Shown here in pieces: positions 26,328 through 35,324 of a stretch of DNA of 42,860 nt. Made by a program: the position numbers and the translations under genes. Each line of letters begins with the position of its first letter. The stretch's first letter is position 1. Source of the DNA: Patescibacteria group bacterium (GTDB lineage Bacteria; Patescibacteriota; Patescibacteriia; UBA9570; JAHJKD01); NCBI GenBank assembly GCA_018822435.1, contig JAHJKD010000040.1:1-42860 (forward strand), written 5' to 3'. The notes beneath the pieces were generated by a model that worked only from the letters and a program-made list of their open reading frames with translations, ran no database searches and had not been told where the DNA came from.

Positions 26328-27752
26328 TCAGTAGTGAATCAAAACTGGCGTACCGACTTCTATCCAGTTGAACATCCATTCCGCGTCTGGGTACGACAGA
26401 TTAATGCATCCATGCGACATGACATGTCCGAAATTATTGTGCCAGTATGCGCCATGGATATAATAAGCTCGGGTGAATTCAGCGTTGTATAATGTATTAG
26501 GCAGATAATAGCCTGGGCCGACATAAAGATGTGAATATATTTTTCTGATGATGTGAAAGACTCCGGTTGGAGTTGGTGTGCCGGGCAGGCCAGTCGAGGT
26601 AAGCATTTCCCTTTGCAAATATCCGTTCTCCCAGGCATAGGCTTTTTGTTCAGATAAATTGACCTCAAAATATTTGTTGTATGTCAGATTGCCCTCGGGC
26701 ATGAGTTTAGAAGGACCGGTGACAATTTCTGCCTCTTTGTCTGCATCCAGGTTTCCGGCCGCGACATGGACGCCGCCACGGAAATCTTCTTCATAAGCCA
26801 TGAACCCAGGATGAATTTCCCGGCCGTCAATCTCAAAGAATTTTGTTTGCGGTCCGCCGCCGGCCGCAACGGAAACTAATATTTCGTCTTTGTTGTCTCC
26901 GTCGACATCACCGGTGGCTACGTTAACACCGCCGCGAAAACCAGAATCAAAAGCGCGGAACTCTCCGATGACTGTTCTGTTGGCATCGCCCTTATATACT
27001 TTTACCCAAGCTTCTCCAGCAGAGAATATACCGGTCACGAGCTCGTCGTCATGGCCGCCATCAATATTTCCGGCAGCAACAGAAACGCCGCCGCGATCTG
27101 ATTCGGCATAAGGCCGATAATCTAATCCGGTATAATTTCCATAAACATCAAATACTCTGATATGTGGCGATCCGCCTGGTCCGGCAGCGGCAATAACTTC
27201 ATCACGGCCATCACCGTTCAAGTCTCCGGCCGTAACATCAACGCCGCCGCGAAAACCTTCGTCAAATGCAAAGAAGCCCATGGTGTATTTCGGGTTGCCG
27301 TTCTTGTCAAAGACGCGGACATGAGGGCCGCCGCCTTTCATGGGGCCGGTGATAATCTCCGCCTTGCCGTCACCGTCAAGGTCGCCGGCTGCGACATTTA
27401 CGCCGCCGTGGAAAGTTTCTGAATAGGCCCAGAACTGATTTAAGAAATGGCCGTTGCTGGCAAAGACGCGCACTTGCGGTCCGCCGCCGTTTCCGGCCGC
27501 TGTGATTATTTCATTATTTTTATTGCCACGATAATCTCCGATGGCTACATCAACTCCGCCGTGAAAACCTTGGCCGTAGGCATAGAAGTTTAATTCCTGA
27601 TTAATTTCATTGCCATAGTTAAACACTTTTACTTCTGGCTCTCTTTGTTCGCTGGCATAAGCAGTGTTTACCAAAACTGCGGCTAATATAATAAATAAAA
27701 ATAAAAAAACAACCATGAATCCAGCTGCTTTTTTTAAGTATCTTTCCTCCAT
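26328..27752 (-). CDS. FG-GAP/VCBS-repeat protein with C-terminal YkuD L,D-transpeptidase domain, paralog B
   Basis: ORF; repeats GGVNVAAGDLDGDGKAEIITGPMKGGGPHVRVFDKNGN...; IHGAYWHNNFGHVMSHGCINLSYPDAEWMF. Confidence 0.93.
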   Translation of the reverse strand: MEERYLKKAAGFMVVFLFLFIILAAVLVNTAYASEQREPEVKVFNYGNEINQELNFYAYGQGFHGGVDVAIGDYRGNKNNEIITAAGNGGGPQVRVFASNGHFLNQFWAYSETFHGGVNVAAGDLDGDGKAEIITGPMKGGGPHVRVFDKNGNPKYTMGFFAFDEGFRGGVDVTAGDLNGDGRDEVIAAAGPGGSPHIRVFDVYGNYTGLDYRPYAESDRGGVSVAAGNIDGGHDDELVTGIFSAGEAWVKVYKGDANRTVIGEFRAFDSGFRGGVNVATGDVDGDNKDEILVSVAAGGGPQTKFFEIDGREIHPGFMAYEEDFRGGVHVAAGNLDADKEAEIVTGPSKLMPEGNLTYNKYFEVNLSEQKAYAWENGYLQREMLTSTGLPGTPTPTGVFHIIRKIYSHLYVGPGYYLPNTLYNAEFTRAYYIHGAYWHNNFGHVMSHGCINLSYPDAEWMFNWIEVGTPVLIHY

Positions 27753-27842
27753 ATAAATTTTTATTTTGTTTTTGTTTTTTTGGCGAAAAGCCCTATAAAG
27801 GGCCTTTCATATATAAGTATAGCACATTTTGATGAGTTGGTC

Positions 27843-27884
27843 AAGAGCGGAGGACGAATTTTTCAGATTCGCCCCCCTGCTCTT
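27843..27884. repeat. Long imperfect hairpin downstream of the GC-rich gene
   Basis: AAGAGCGGAGGACGAATttttcagATTCGCCCCCCTGCTCTT; no T-run. Confidence 0.7.
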
Positions 27885-27903
27885 GTGCTTAAACCCCCAT
27901 TGA

Positions 27904-28257
27904 TTAGGCCGGATTCCCATCCGTGGCCGAGCGCATGTTCGGCGCGGACTGGTCCTCCCAGGGCCAGCCGCAGGCGATCACGTCCGCCCACCAGATCAGG
28001 GCGCCGGTGGCATCGTGACCATGCGGAGCCGTGCCCTGCCTGGTCTGCAGGCACCTGACCCGGCTGGGCATCTGCCGGCCGAAGCGGTGGATGTCGGCAT
28101 GCGCATCCCGGCCATCCGTGTAGATGAACACGGCCTGGCCCGGACCGATTTCGACTGTGCCGTCTTCCTCGGCGGCGACCTTGCCCAGCCAGCCCTGGCC
28201 CCTGATGAAGCGCTGGTAGCTCTCTCCGGCCAGAATAAGACAACGGAATTCTTTCAC
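27904..28257 (-). CDS. Small protein of unknown function in a GC-rich islet (117 aa, GTG start)
   Basis: GTG at 28257 preceded by TAAAGGAGGTGTTCC (strong SD at good spacing); promoter-like TTGACA (28310-28315) with TATAAT/TAATTT upstream. Confidence 0.75.
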   Translation of the reverse strand: MKEFRCLILAGESYQRFIRGQGWLGKVAAEEDGTVEIGPGQAVFIYTDGRDAHADIHRFGRQMPSRVRCLQTRQGTAPHGHDATGALIWWADVIACGWPWEDQSAPNMRSATDGNPA

Positions 28258-28321
28258 GGAACACCTCCTTTATGGTTGCATTTGATAAATTATATTAAGA
28301 GACTAATTGTGTCAATGGATA

Positions 28322-29953
28322 CTACCTTTGCACATATATATTCTCATCCTGTTCCGGAGCACAGGCCTTAACGTTGATCCGGCCGTTGGCCGTTGTTTTA
28401 ATGGCGTAATAAGTCATGGCATCAGTTCCCTCTTTAGGATCCTCGGGCATTGAAGTTAAGTAGTAGTCAACTAGCTCTGGTGTAAGATTCAAGCAAGCTG
28501 CTTGAGTAAGTTCGCCTGATCCCCCGCCTCCTGTTCCGGTGATAGTAGAATTAATTAATTCCGGTGATAATGAAGAATCGTCAGTTTCAAAATCAACCTG
28601 ATATTGAAAGTATTGATTATTAACTACGTTAGAAAGAGCAAGTGAAGGAAGAGATGTACTGGAATTGTCTAATTCAGAATAATAACTAGCTCCGGTACCG
28701 TCTGGTCCGATAAATGATTCACCGGAACAGGCGGCATCGTCGCAGGAACGAACTTGGAATTTGAGACGGTTGGCGCCGCGACGATAGAGGTCTGTTATTT
28801 CCGGACCGGATAAAGCCCGGTTCCAAATAGCCACTTCATCAATGGTTCCGTCAAAGTAGAGATTCCATCCATCGTGAAAACCGCCGATGGTAAATTCAGC
28901 TGTATTGCCGGTCACACTTTGCATGCCCTGGCTATCAGAATTCCGCAGTACTCCGTCAATGTATAATTGTCGTGATAATCCATCTACCACACCAACAAGA
29001 TGATGCCACTCGCCATCATTATATCCGCCACTATGATTAATCCACGAATGATTGGTGTTGGCATTGTTTCGAGTAAGAAATCCAAGATTTCCTGCTCCGC
29101 CATTACCGGCATCTAAGGAAATTAAGGTAGAAGGAGAAGCGCTTCTCTTAAGGCTGGCAATATATCCATTGTCACCAGTGTCAGTATGCTTGATCCAGGC
29201 GGAAAAAGTTATAGTCTGAAGATTGTTACCAGTTATATCATCAGAAGGCGGACCGTGAATAATATCACCCGTCCCATTAAAAAAAAGGGCGGTATTGAAT
29301 TGTCCGGCTACTCCATAATTGGCTCCGCTATTTGTGCCATCATTTCCATTGCCGGAAGAATCCATAATATTTCCGGATGATTCGTTCAAATGCCAAAGGC
29401 CTGAATTGGAAGCCATGTTGGCGTTTCCAGCCGGATAACCGGTTTCAGAAACTCCATTGTCTGGTAGTTGCTTATAAAACGGTTGTTGCGGTGTCCAGTC
29501 TAAAGTATTCCAGGGAATAGAAACACCGGCGTCCTTGATAGTAGATTGATAAGAGCCAGTTGGATTTCCAGCGGGATTTGATAACTCAACCCATGAATTT
29601 CCTCCATCCCACTGAGTATTTGTATAAGTTCCGGAAAAACTGGCGGCATCGTTATCTACGAATGTTGAGGAACCGGAAGAAGTCGCACCGCAGGCAATAT
29701 CGCAGCCAGATGTGGCCGTTCCAATCATTCTTAAATTCGTATCAATGCCCATGGGCATTTCACCATCATTATCAGTCTGGTATTTTAATACGGCATTTAG
29801 GATAGAGTCAGTTTCCTGCCACCGAGTAGTGTTCCTGGCAGACGCAAAGCGGTAAGCAGGATCTAAGGCGATAAAAATAATTACTGCTAATATTGTAATA
29901 ATAGCAATGACTATAAGCAGTTCGACCAAAGTAAAACCTTTTGTTTTCTTCAT
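28322..29953 (-). CDS. Type IV pilin-like protein with LamG/concanavalin-like domain
   Basis: ORF; prepilin N-terminus MKKTKGFTLVELLIVIAIITILAVI; LamG-like GLWHLNESSGNIMDSSGNGNDGTNSG...FSAWIKHTDTGDNGYIAS...GEWHHLVGVVDGLSRQLYIDGVL...FDGTIDEVAIWNRALSGPEI. Confidence 0.9.
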   Translation of the reverse strand: MKKTKGFTLVELLIVIAIITILAVIIFIALDPAYRFASARNTTRWQETDSILNAVLKYQTDNDGEMPMGIDTNLRMIGTATSGCDIACGATSSGSSTFVDNDAASFSGTYTNTQWDGGNSWVELSNPAGNPTGSYQSTIKDAGVSIPWNTLDWTPQQPFYKQLPDNGVSETGYPAGNANMASNSGLWHLNESSGNIMDSSGNGNDGTNSGANYGVAGQFNTALFFNGTGDIIHGPPSDDITGNNLQTITFSAWIKHTDTGDNGYIASLKRSASPSTLISLDAGNGGAGNLGFLTRNNANTNHSWINHSGGYNDGEWHHLVGVVDGLSRQLYIDGVLRNSDSQGMQSVTGNTAEFTIGGFHDGWNLYFDGTIDEVAIWNRALSGPEITDLYRRGANRLKFQVRSCDDAACSGESFIGPDGTGASYYSELDNSSTSLPSLALSNVVNNQYFQYQVDFETDDSSLSPELINSTITGTGGGGSGELTQAACLNLTPELVDYYLTSMPEDPKEGTDAMTYYAIKTTANGRINVKACAPEQDENIYVQR

Positions 29954-29967
29954 GTACTAATTATATT

Positions 29968-29998
29968 AAAAAATGAGCTTTTTTTCAAGCTCATTTTT
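29968..29998 (-). terminator. Intrinsic terminator downstream of secA
   Basis: Minus strand AAAAATGAGCTTgaaaaaAAGCTCATTTTTT. Confidence 0.8.
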
Positions 29999-29999
29999 C

Positions 30000-32693
30000 T
30001 TATTGTCCATGACACTTTTTATATTTCTTACCCGAACCGCAAGGACAAGAATCATTCCTGCCCACTTTATTCCCGCTCTCATCTTTAGCTTTGGCCTTGG
30101 GCTGGGGTGCTTGTTGCGTTTCCTTTTTCTGCATGTTCTTGGCCGGAGCCCGATACATATGAGTTTGTGACTGAACTGGAGAAGGCGCCATTTGTTTTAC
30201 AGCCGCAATTTTAAATATTGAGTAAACAACATTTTTTTGAATATTTTCCAGAAGGGCAGTAAACATCTGATAAGCTTCTCCCTTGTATTCGATCAAAGGA
30301 TCTTTCTGGGCATAACCACGGAGTCCGATCCCCTCTCTCAAGTAAGTCATTTCATCCAGATGTTCAACCCAGAGCATATCGATGCTTCTTAAAATAAAAC
30401 TTCTTTCCACGCGGACAAGAGCTTCTTCGTCTTCTACTTCTTCCAGCATGCGTTCGTAATTTTTAAAGGCCAGGTCTTTAATGTATTCAATAATTTTTGT
30501 GCGCGCGGCCGCATCTTGCTGGGCATCGCCGCCTTCGGCCTGAAGATCTTTTAGATCCAAGCGGACATCTTCAGGAACAGGAAAAATAGAATTTACAGTT
30601 TCATAAATTTCTTTGATATCCCAGTCTTTTTCATTTTCAAGATTTGTATGAAGAGAGACAACTGCTTCTATCTCATTCTCAATCAACTCAAATATTTTTT
30701 TCCGGACAGCTTTGCCTTTAAGATCTAATATATTATCGCGTTTTTTATAAATAACATCTCTGTGCTTGTTCAAAACATCATCATATTCAACCACGTGCTT
30801 ACGGGCATCAAAATGATAGCCTTCAACTTTTTTCTGGGCAGATTCGATTGAACGCGAAATCATCTTGTTTTCAATCGGCATGTCGTCCGGCACCTTCAAT
30901 GTATTCATGATAGATTTCATGCGTTCTGATCCAAAAATACGCATCAGGTCATCGTCCATAGAAACAAAGAACTGGGTAATACCGGGATCGCCTTGCCTGC
31001 CGGAACGGCCCCTTAACTGATTGTCGATTCTTCTGGATTCGTGCCTTTCCGTACCGATCACAACTAGTCCGCCATTTTTCTTTATATCTTCGGCTGCTCC
31101 CTTGTCCGGAGGGTTGCCACCGAGAATAATATCAACACCACGGCCAGCCATATTGGTAGCCACAGTAACCCCGCCTTTTTTTCCGGCCTGGGCAATTATT
31201 TCCGCTTCTTTTTCGTGGTTTTTGGCGTTGAGCAAGTTATGTTCAATTCCCTCTCTTGATAGCAGCTGGCCCAAGAGCTCATTCTTTTCAATGGAAATAG
31301 TACCGACTAATACCGGTAAGCCTTTGGCATGATATTCTTTGATATTTTTTACGACTGCTTTAAATTTACCGGCCTCATTCTTGTAAATGGAATCAGTCAG
31401 GTCTTCTCTTATTAATGGTTTGTTGGTAGGAATAACCAGGACTTCCAAACCATAAATCTTATGGAATTCTTCTGCTTCAGTTACAGCCGTACCAGTCATG
31501 CCGGAAAGTTTGTCATATAATCTAAATAAATTCTGAAAAGTAATAGTCGCCATGGTGCGGGATTCTTGCTTGATGTCCAGCCCTTCTTTTGCTTCAATCG
31601 CCTGATGCAGACCTTCAGAATAACGGCGGCCTTGCATCAAACGGCCAGTAAACTCATCGACAATGATGACTTCGCCCTCTTTTACCACATAATCAACATC
31701 CTTTTTAAACATGGCCTTTGCCTTAAGGGCGGCTTCAACATGATGAACAATTTGCACGCCACCAGCTTCATAGATATTGTCCATGCCCAAAGCAGCTTCG
31801 ACTTTGTTGATACCGGCATCGGTTAGGGTCGTGGCTTTCATCTTTTCATCAAGATTATAATCAGTATTTTCTTTTAATGTAGATGCAATGCGGGCAAATT
31901 GCTGGTACTGGTCTGTCGCTTCTTCAGCTGGAGAAGAAATAATCAACGGGGTGCGGGCTTCATCAATTAAAATAGAATCAATTTCATCCACAATGGCATA
32001 GTGCAGGCCTCTTTGAACTTTTTGACCTGCTTCCTGGACCATGTTGTCCCGAAGATAATCAAATCCGAATTCATTATTTGTACCATATGTAATATCGGCC
32101 TGATAAGCTTCTTTTCGGGAAACCGGCTTTAAGTTTTCCATGTCAACTTTAAATGAAGCGATTTCTTCGTCTTCTTCGTTTTGTTTGCCTGCTTCAGGCT
32201 CAAATAAATAAGACACCATTTGATTTTGGGCGCATGAAATGCTGAGCCCTAAAAAATCATAAACACGGCCCATCCAATCACAGTCGCGGCGGGCCAGATA
32301 ATCATTAACAGTGACAACATGCACGCCTTTGCCTGAAAGGGCGTTCAAGTATACGGCGGTAGTGGCAGAAAGAGTCTTGCCTTCACCGGTTTTCATTTCC
32401 GCGATCATGCCGCGGTGCAAAGTAATGCCGCCGATGAGCTGGACATCATAATGCCTCTGGCCCAAGGTTCTTTTGGCTGCTTCGCGCACGACAGCAAAAG
32501 CCTCGGGAAGGATATCGTCTTCTTTCTCCCCTTTTTTTATCCGTTCTTTGAATTCTTTGGTCTTGTCTTTAAGTTGTTCGTCTGATAATGCCTTTATATC
32601 ATTTTCCAGAGCATTGATCTGGTCCACGATCGGTTGGATCTTCTTGATCGTCTTAACATCGGCGTCACCGAAAAATTTGTCTAAAAATTTCAT
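30000..32693 (-). CDS. secA: Protein translocase subunit SecA
   Basis: ORF; MKTGEGKTLSATTAVYLNAL, GRLMQGRRYSEGLHQAIEAKEG, TNMAGRGVDIILGG, GRSGRQGDPG, C-terminal SEC-C motif CPCGSGKKYKKCHG. Confidence 0.98.
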   Translation of the reverse strand: MKFLDKFFGDADVKTIKKIQPIVDQINALENDIKALSDEQLKDKTKEFKERIKKGEKEDDILPEAFAVVREAAKRTLGQRHYDVQLIGGITLHRGMIAEMKTGEGKTLSATTAVYLNALSGKGVHVVTVNDYLARRDCDWMGRVYDFLGLSISCAQNQMVSYLFEPEAGKQNEEDEEIASFKVDMENLKPVSRKEAYQADITYGTNNEFGFDYLRDNMVQEAGQKVQRGLHYAIVDEIDSILIDEARTPLIISSPAEEATDQYQQFARIASTLKENTDYNLDEKMKATTLTDAGINKVEAALGMDNIYEAGGVQIVHHVEAALKAKAMFKKDVDYVVKEGEVIIVDEFTGRLMQGRRYSEGLHQAIEAKEGLDIKQESRTMATITFQNLFRLYDKLSGMTGTAVTEAEEFHKIYGLEVLVIPTNKPLIREDLTDSIYKNEAGKFKAVVKNIKEYHAKGLPVLVGTISIEKNELLGQLLSREGIEHNLLNAKNHEKEAEIIAQAGKKGGVTVATNMAGRGVDIILGGNPPDKGAAEDIKKNGGLVVIGTERHESRRIDNQLRGRSGRQGDPGITQFFVSMDDDLMRIFGSERMKSIMNTLKVPDDMPIENKMISRSIESAQKKVEGYHFDARKHVVEYDDVLNKHRDVIYKKRDNILDLKGKAVRKKIFELIENEIEAVVSLHTNLENEKDWDIKEIYETVNSIFPVPEDVRLDLKDLQAEGGDAQQDAAARTKIIEYIKDLAFKNYERMLEEVEDEEALVRVERSFILRSIDMLWVEHLDEMTYLREGIGLRGYAQKDPLIEYKGEAYQMFTALLENIQKNVVYSIFKIAAVKQMAPSPVQSQTHMYRAPAKNMQKKETQQAPQPKAKAKDESGNKVGRNDSCPCGSGKKYKKCHGQ

Positions 32694-32696
32694 ATG

Positions 32697-33062
32697 TTAT
32701 TCTGCTTTCCTCCAGAAAAAAATACTTTTTAATCCTCTTCTTGTTTTATTAGCTTCCCTATTTTTTGCTTCGTATTTTGATTTTAATTTCCTTAATTGGC
32801 GCTCGGCGTCTTCTTTGACCAGATCGATAGCGGCGTACACGTCTATGTCAACGTGTTCCGCCCGAATTAGGTCACCAGGAACTTTCATGTTAACAGTTAC
32901 TTTATAAACTTCGCCTTTCTTGTGATGAGTATTTTTATCCAGCTCGACCCGGCATTCAATTACGTTCATGTTCAGCTTATCTAAACTGCCGATTTTTTCA
33001 TCAATATATTTTTCTATGGCTCCGGTTATTTCAATATTTCTTGCGCTTTGAATAATTTTCAT
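32697..33062 (-). CDS. hpf: Ribosome hibernation promoting factor / RaiA-like
   Basis: ORF; ITGAIEKYIDEKIGSLDKL ... KVTVNMKVPGDLIRAEHVDIDVYAAIDLVKEDAERQLRKLKSK. Confidence 0.9.
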   Translation of the reverse strand: MKIIQSARNIEITGAIEKYIDEKIGSLDKLNMNVIECRVELDKNTHHKKGEVYKVTVNMKVPGDLIRAEHVDIDVYAAIDLVKEDAERQLRKLKSKYEAKNREANKTRRGLKSIFFWRKAE

Positions 33063-33081
33063 TTTTTTAAGTTTTATTTAT

Positions 33082-33954
33082 TTAGAACCCGATCATTTGG
33101 ATTTCAAACTCCAATTGGACATTAAAAGTATCACGAACTTGTTGCTTTATCAAGGAGGTCAGAATGACAAAGTCTTCGGCCTTGCCTTTGCCTGTATTTA
33201 TTATGTAATTCGCATGTTTGGATGAAACTTCAAGACCGCCAATTTTCTTGCCCTTTAATTGGCATTCCTCGATCATTTGGGCGGCAGTTAGCTCATGCAT
33301 GGGATTTTTAAATACACAGCCGGCCGATGGGTACTTTAAATCTTGCGTTTCCTGCTTGTGCAGGATGTTATCCCCGATATTTTTCTGAACTAAAGCTGGT
33401 TCAGCATAATCCAAGTTTAATACGCACCCTGTTATATAATATTTTTTATCCTGAAAAATACTTTTTCTGTATCCAAATTCCGAGTCCGGCCCGCTAATTG
33501 TTTTCTTATTAAAAAATTCATCCAGATATTCCACTTCTTTTACATAATTGCCAATAGCGATTTTACGCGAGCCAGCGTTCATCCAGACTGCGCCGCCAAT
33601 GTTGCCAGGTATGCCGGCTAAAAATTCCAGGTCTCCTAGTCCGTATTTAGTCTGAGCCGTCACAACTTCATTTAAATTATTACCGGCTCCGACTGACATT
33701 AAGTCATCTTCTACTTTAATATATTTAATTAAATTTCTGATTACAAGTCCGTCAAAACCCTTATCAGAAAAAATCAGATTTGAACCGGCTCCAATAACAA
33801 GAGTATTTATTCCGGCGGCTTTGGCTTCTTGCAATGCGATCTGCAGATCCTGGCTAGATTTGGCATTATATAAATACTTAGCTGGTCCGCCGATTTTTAT
33901 TGATGTGTATTTTGACAGAGGAACATTTTCCTCAATTTTTATTTTTTCGAACAT
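33082..33954 (-). CDS. murB: UDP-N-acetylenolpyruvoylglucosamine reductase
   Basis: ORF; LSKYTSIKIGGPAKYL, VIGAGSNLIFSDKGFDGLVIRN, FLAGIPGNIGGAVWMNAG, YPSAGCVFKNP, VSSKHANYIINTGKGKAEDF. Confidence 0.96.
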   Translation of the reverse strand: MFEKIKIEENVPLSKYTSIKIGGPAKYLYNAKSSQDLQIALQEAKAAGINTLVIGAGSNLIFSDKGFDGLVIRNLIKYIKVEDDLMSVGAGNNLNEVVTAQTKYGLGDLEFLAGIPGNIGGAVWMNAGSRKIAIGNYVKEVEYLDEFFNKKTISGPDSEFGYRKSIFQDKKYYITGCVLNLDYAEPALVQKNIGDNILHKQETQDLKYPSAGCVFKNPMHELTAAQMIEECQLKGKKIGGLEVSSKHANYIINTGKGKAEDFVILTSLIKQQVRDTFNVQLEFEIQMIGF

Positions 33955-35312
33955 AGTTCTTCAACTAAAAGATAAATATCGCCCGCTCCGACGATTAATA
34001 ATACATTGTCTTTTTCCAAATGCTCATCTAAAAGCTGCTTGGTCTTTTTGAAATCAGGAGAATAAAAAACGTACTTACCTCTTTTTTCTACTTCCTTGGC
34101 CATCTCTTTAGAACTGATATTCTGGTCTTCATCTTCTTCACGGCCAGGGACATCGAATATTTCCTGTAGGATCACGAAGTCAGCTCCATCAAATGATTCA
34201 ATAAATTTTTTGTATAATTTTTTTGTGCGATTATGCTGATGCGGCTGGAAGACAATAAAAATTCTCTTTTTCGGAAAAAAATCTTTGGCAGCATTGATCA
34301 ATCCGGAAACAGCCGTCGGGTGATGGGCGTAATCAGAAATGACCTGAGCGCCTTTGTATTCGCAAACATATTCAAAGCGACGCCAGGTGCCTTCAAATTC
34401 AAACAAGGCATCATGGATTATTTCATCGTCTATGCCCAGTTCGCGGGCCATGGCAATGGCTGATAAGGCATTGTATACATTAAACTTGCCGGGAACCTTT
34501 AATTTGAATTTTTCTTTTCCAACTTTGAATTCCTGGACCTGGTCTTTAATTTTTATGGCCTTAGCCATGACATCAGCTTTTTCTTCTATGCCGTATGAGA
34601 TGATCCGGCCGTCAAACCCAAGATTGCGCGATTCCGAATCATCATTATTTTTTACTAACAATCCCCCGTCTTTGGGAAGCTTATTGATAAAATTCTGAAA
34701 AGTCATTTCAATGTGTTCCAGGTCCCGATAATAGTCTAAATGATCTTCTTCAATATTAGTCATTACAATAGCTTTAGGAGAAAGCCGCATCATGTGCTCT
34801 TTGTGTTCGCAAGCCTCGATAATAAAATATTTTTTGTCTTTTCCTAAGCGGGCATTGGAATTAAGCTTCTTAATTTTAGAGCCGACGATCACGGTTGGGT
34901 CCAAACCAGCTTTGATCATGATTTCCGCAATCATGGCGCAGGTCGTGGTCTTGCCGTGCGTGCCGGAAACAGCAATCGCATATTCGTATTCCTTCATAAG
35001 TTCGGCCGCGGCATCAAAATAGCTGAATTCTTTATCATCTAAGCCAAGTTCCCCTACTTTTAGGCGTTCGGGGTTATCTTTAGGGACAGCATCAGAAAAA
35101 ACGATCAAATCATAACTTTCGTCAATCTTAGAACCATCCTGGCCAATAATCACTTGAATGCCCTCTTTTTTTACTTCGTCCGTGATTTCTGACTGAACCA
35201 TGTCAGAACCGACGACTTGCTTACCCATATCATTAAAAATACGGGCTAATCCGGAGATGCCGATCCCGCCAATACCTATTATATAGACCTTTTTTATGTC
35301 ATCTATTTTCAT
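33939..35312 (-). CDS. murC: UDP-N-acetylmuramate--L-alanine ligase
   Basis: ORF; VYIIGIGGIGISGLARIFNDMGKQVVGSD, AVSGTHGKTTTCAMIAEI, EEDHLDYY, VISDYAHHPTAV, FQPHQHNRTK. Confidence 0.96.
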   Translation of the reverse strand: MKIDDIKKVYIIGIGGIGISGLARIFNDMGKQVVGSDMVQSEITDEVKKEGIQVIIGQDGSKIDESYDLIVFSDAVPKDNPERLKVGELGLDDKEFSYFDAAAELMKEYEYAIAVSGTHGKTTTCAMIAEIMIKAGLDPTVIVGSKIKKLNSNARLGKDKKYFIIEACEHKEHMMRLSPKAIVMTNIEEDHLDYYRDLEHIEMTFQNFINKLPKDGGLLVKNNDDSESRNLGFDGRIISYGIEEKADVMAKAIKIKDQVQEFKVGKEKFKLKVPGKFNVYNALSAIAMARELGIDDEIIHDALFEFEGTWRRFEYVCEYKGAQVISDYAHHPTAVSGLINAAKDFFPKKRIFIVFQPHQHNRTKKLYKKFIESFDGADFVILQEIFDVPGREEDEDQNISSKEMAKEVEKRGKYVFYSPDFKKTKQLLDEHLEKDNVLLIVGAGDIYLLVEELCSKK

Positions 35313-35324
35313 ATCTATATTTTA

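Noticed and set aside
27863-28264. 133-aa minus-strand ORF in the GC-rich islet
   Set aside because: Arg/Gly/His-rich composition typical of an out-of-frame GC-rich read; the 27904-28257 frame has the GTG with ideal SD spacing.
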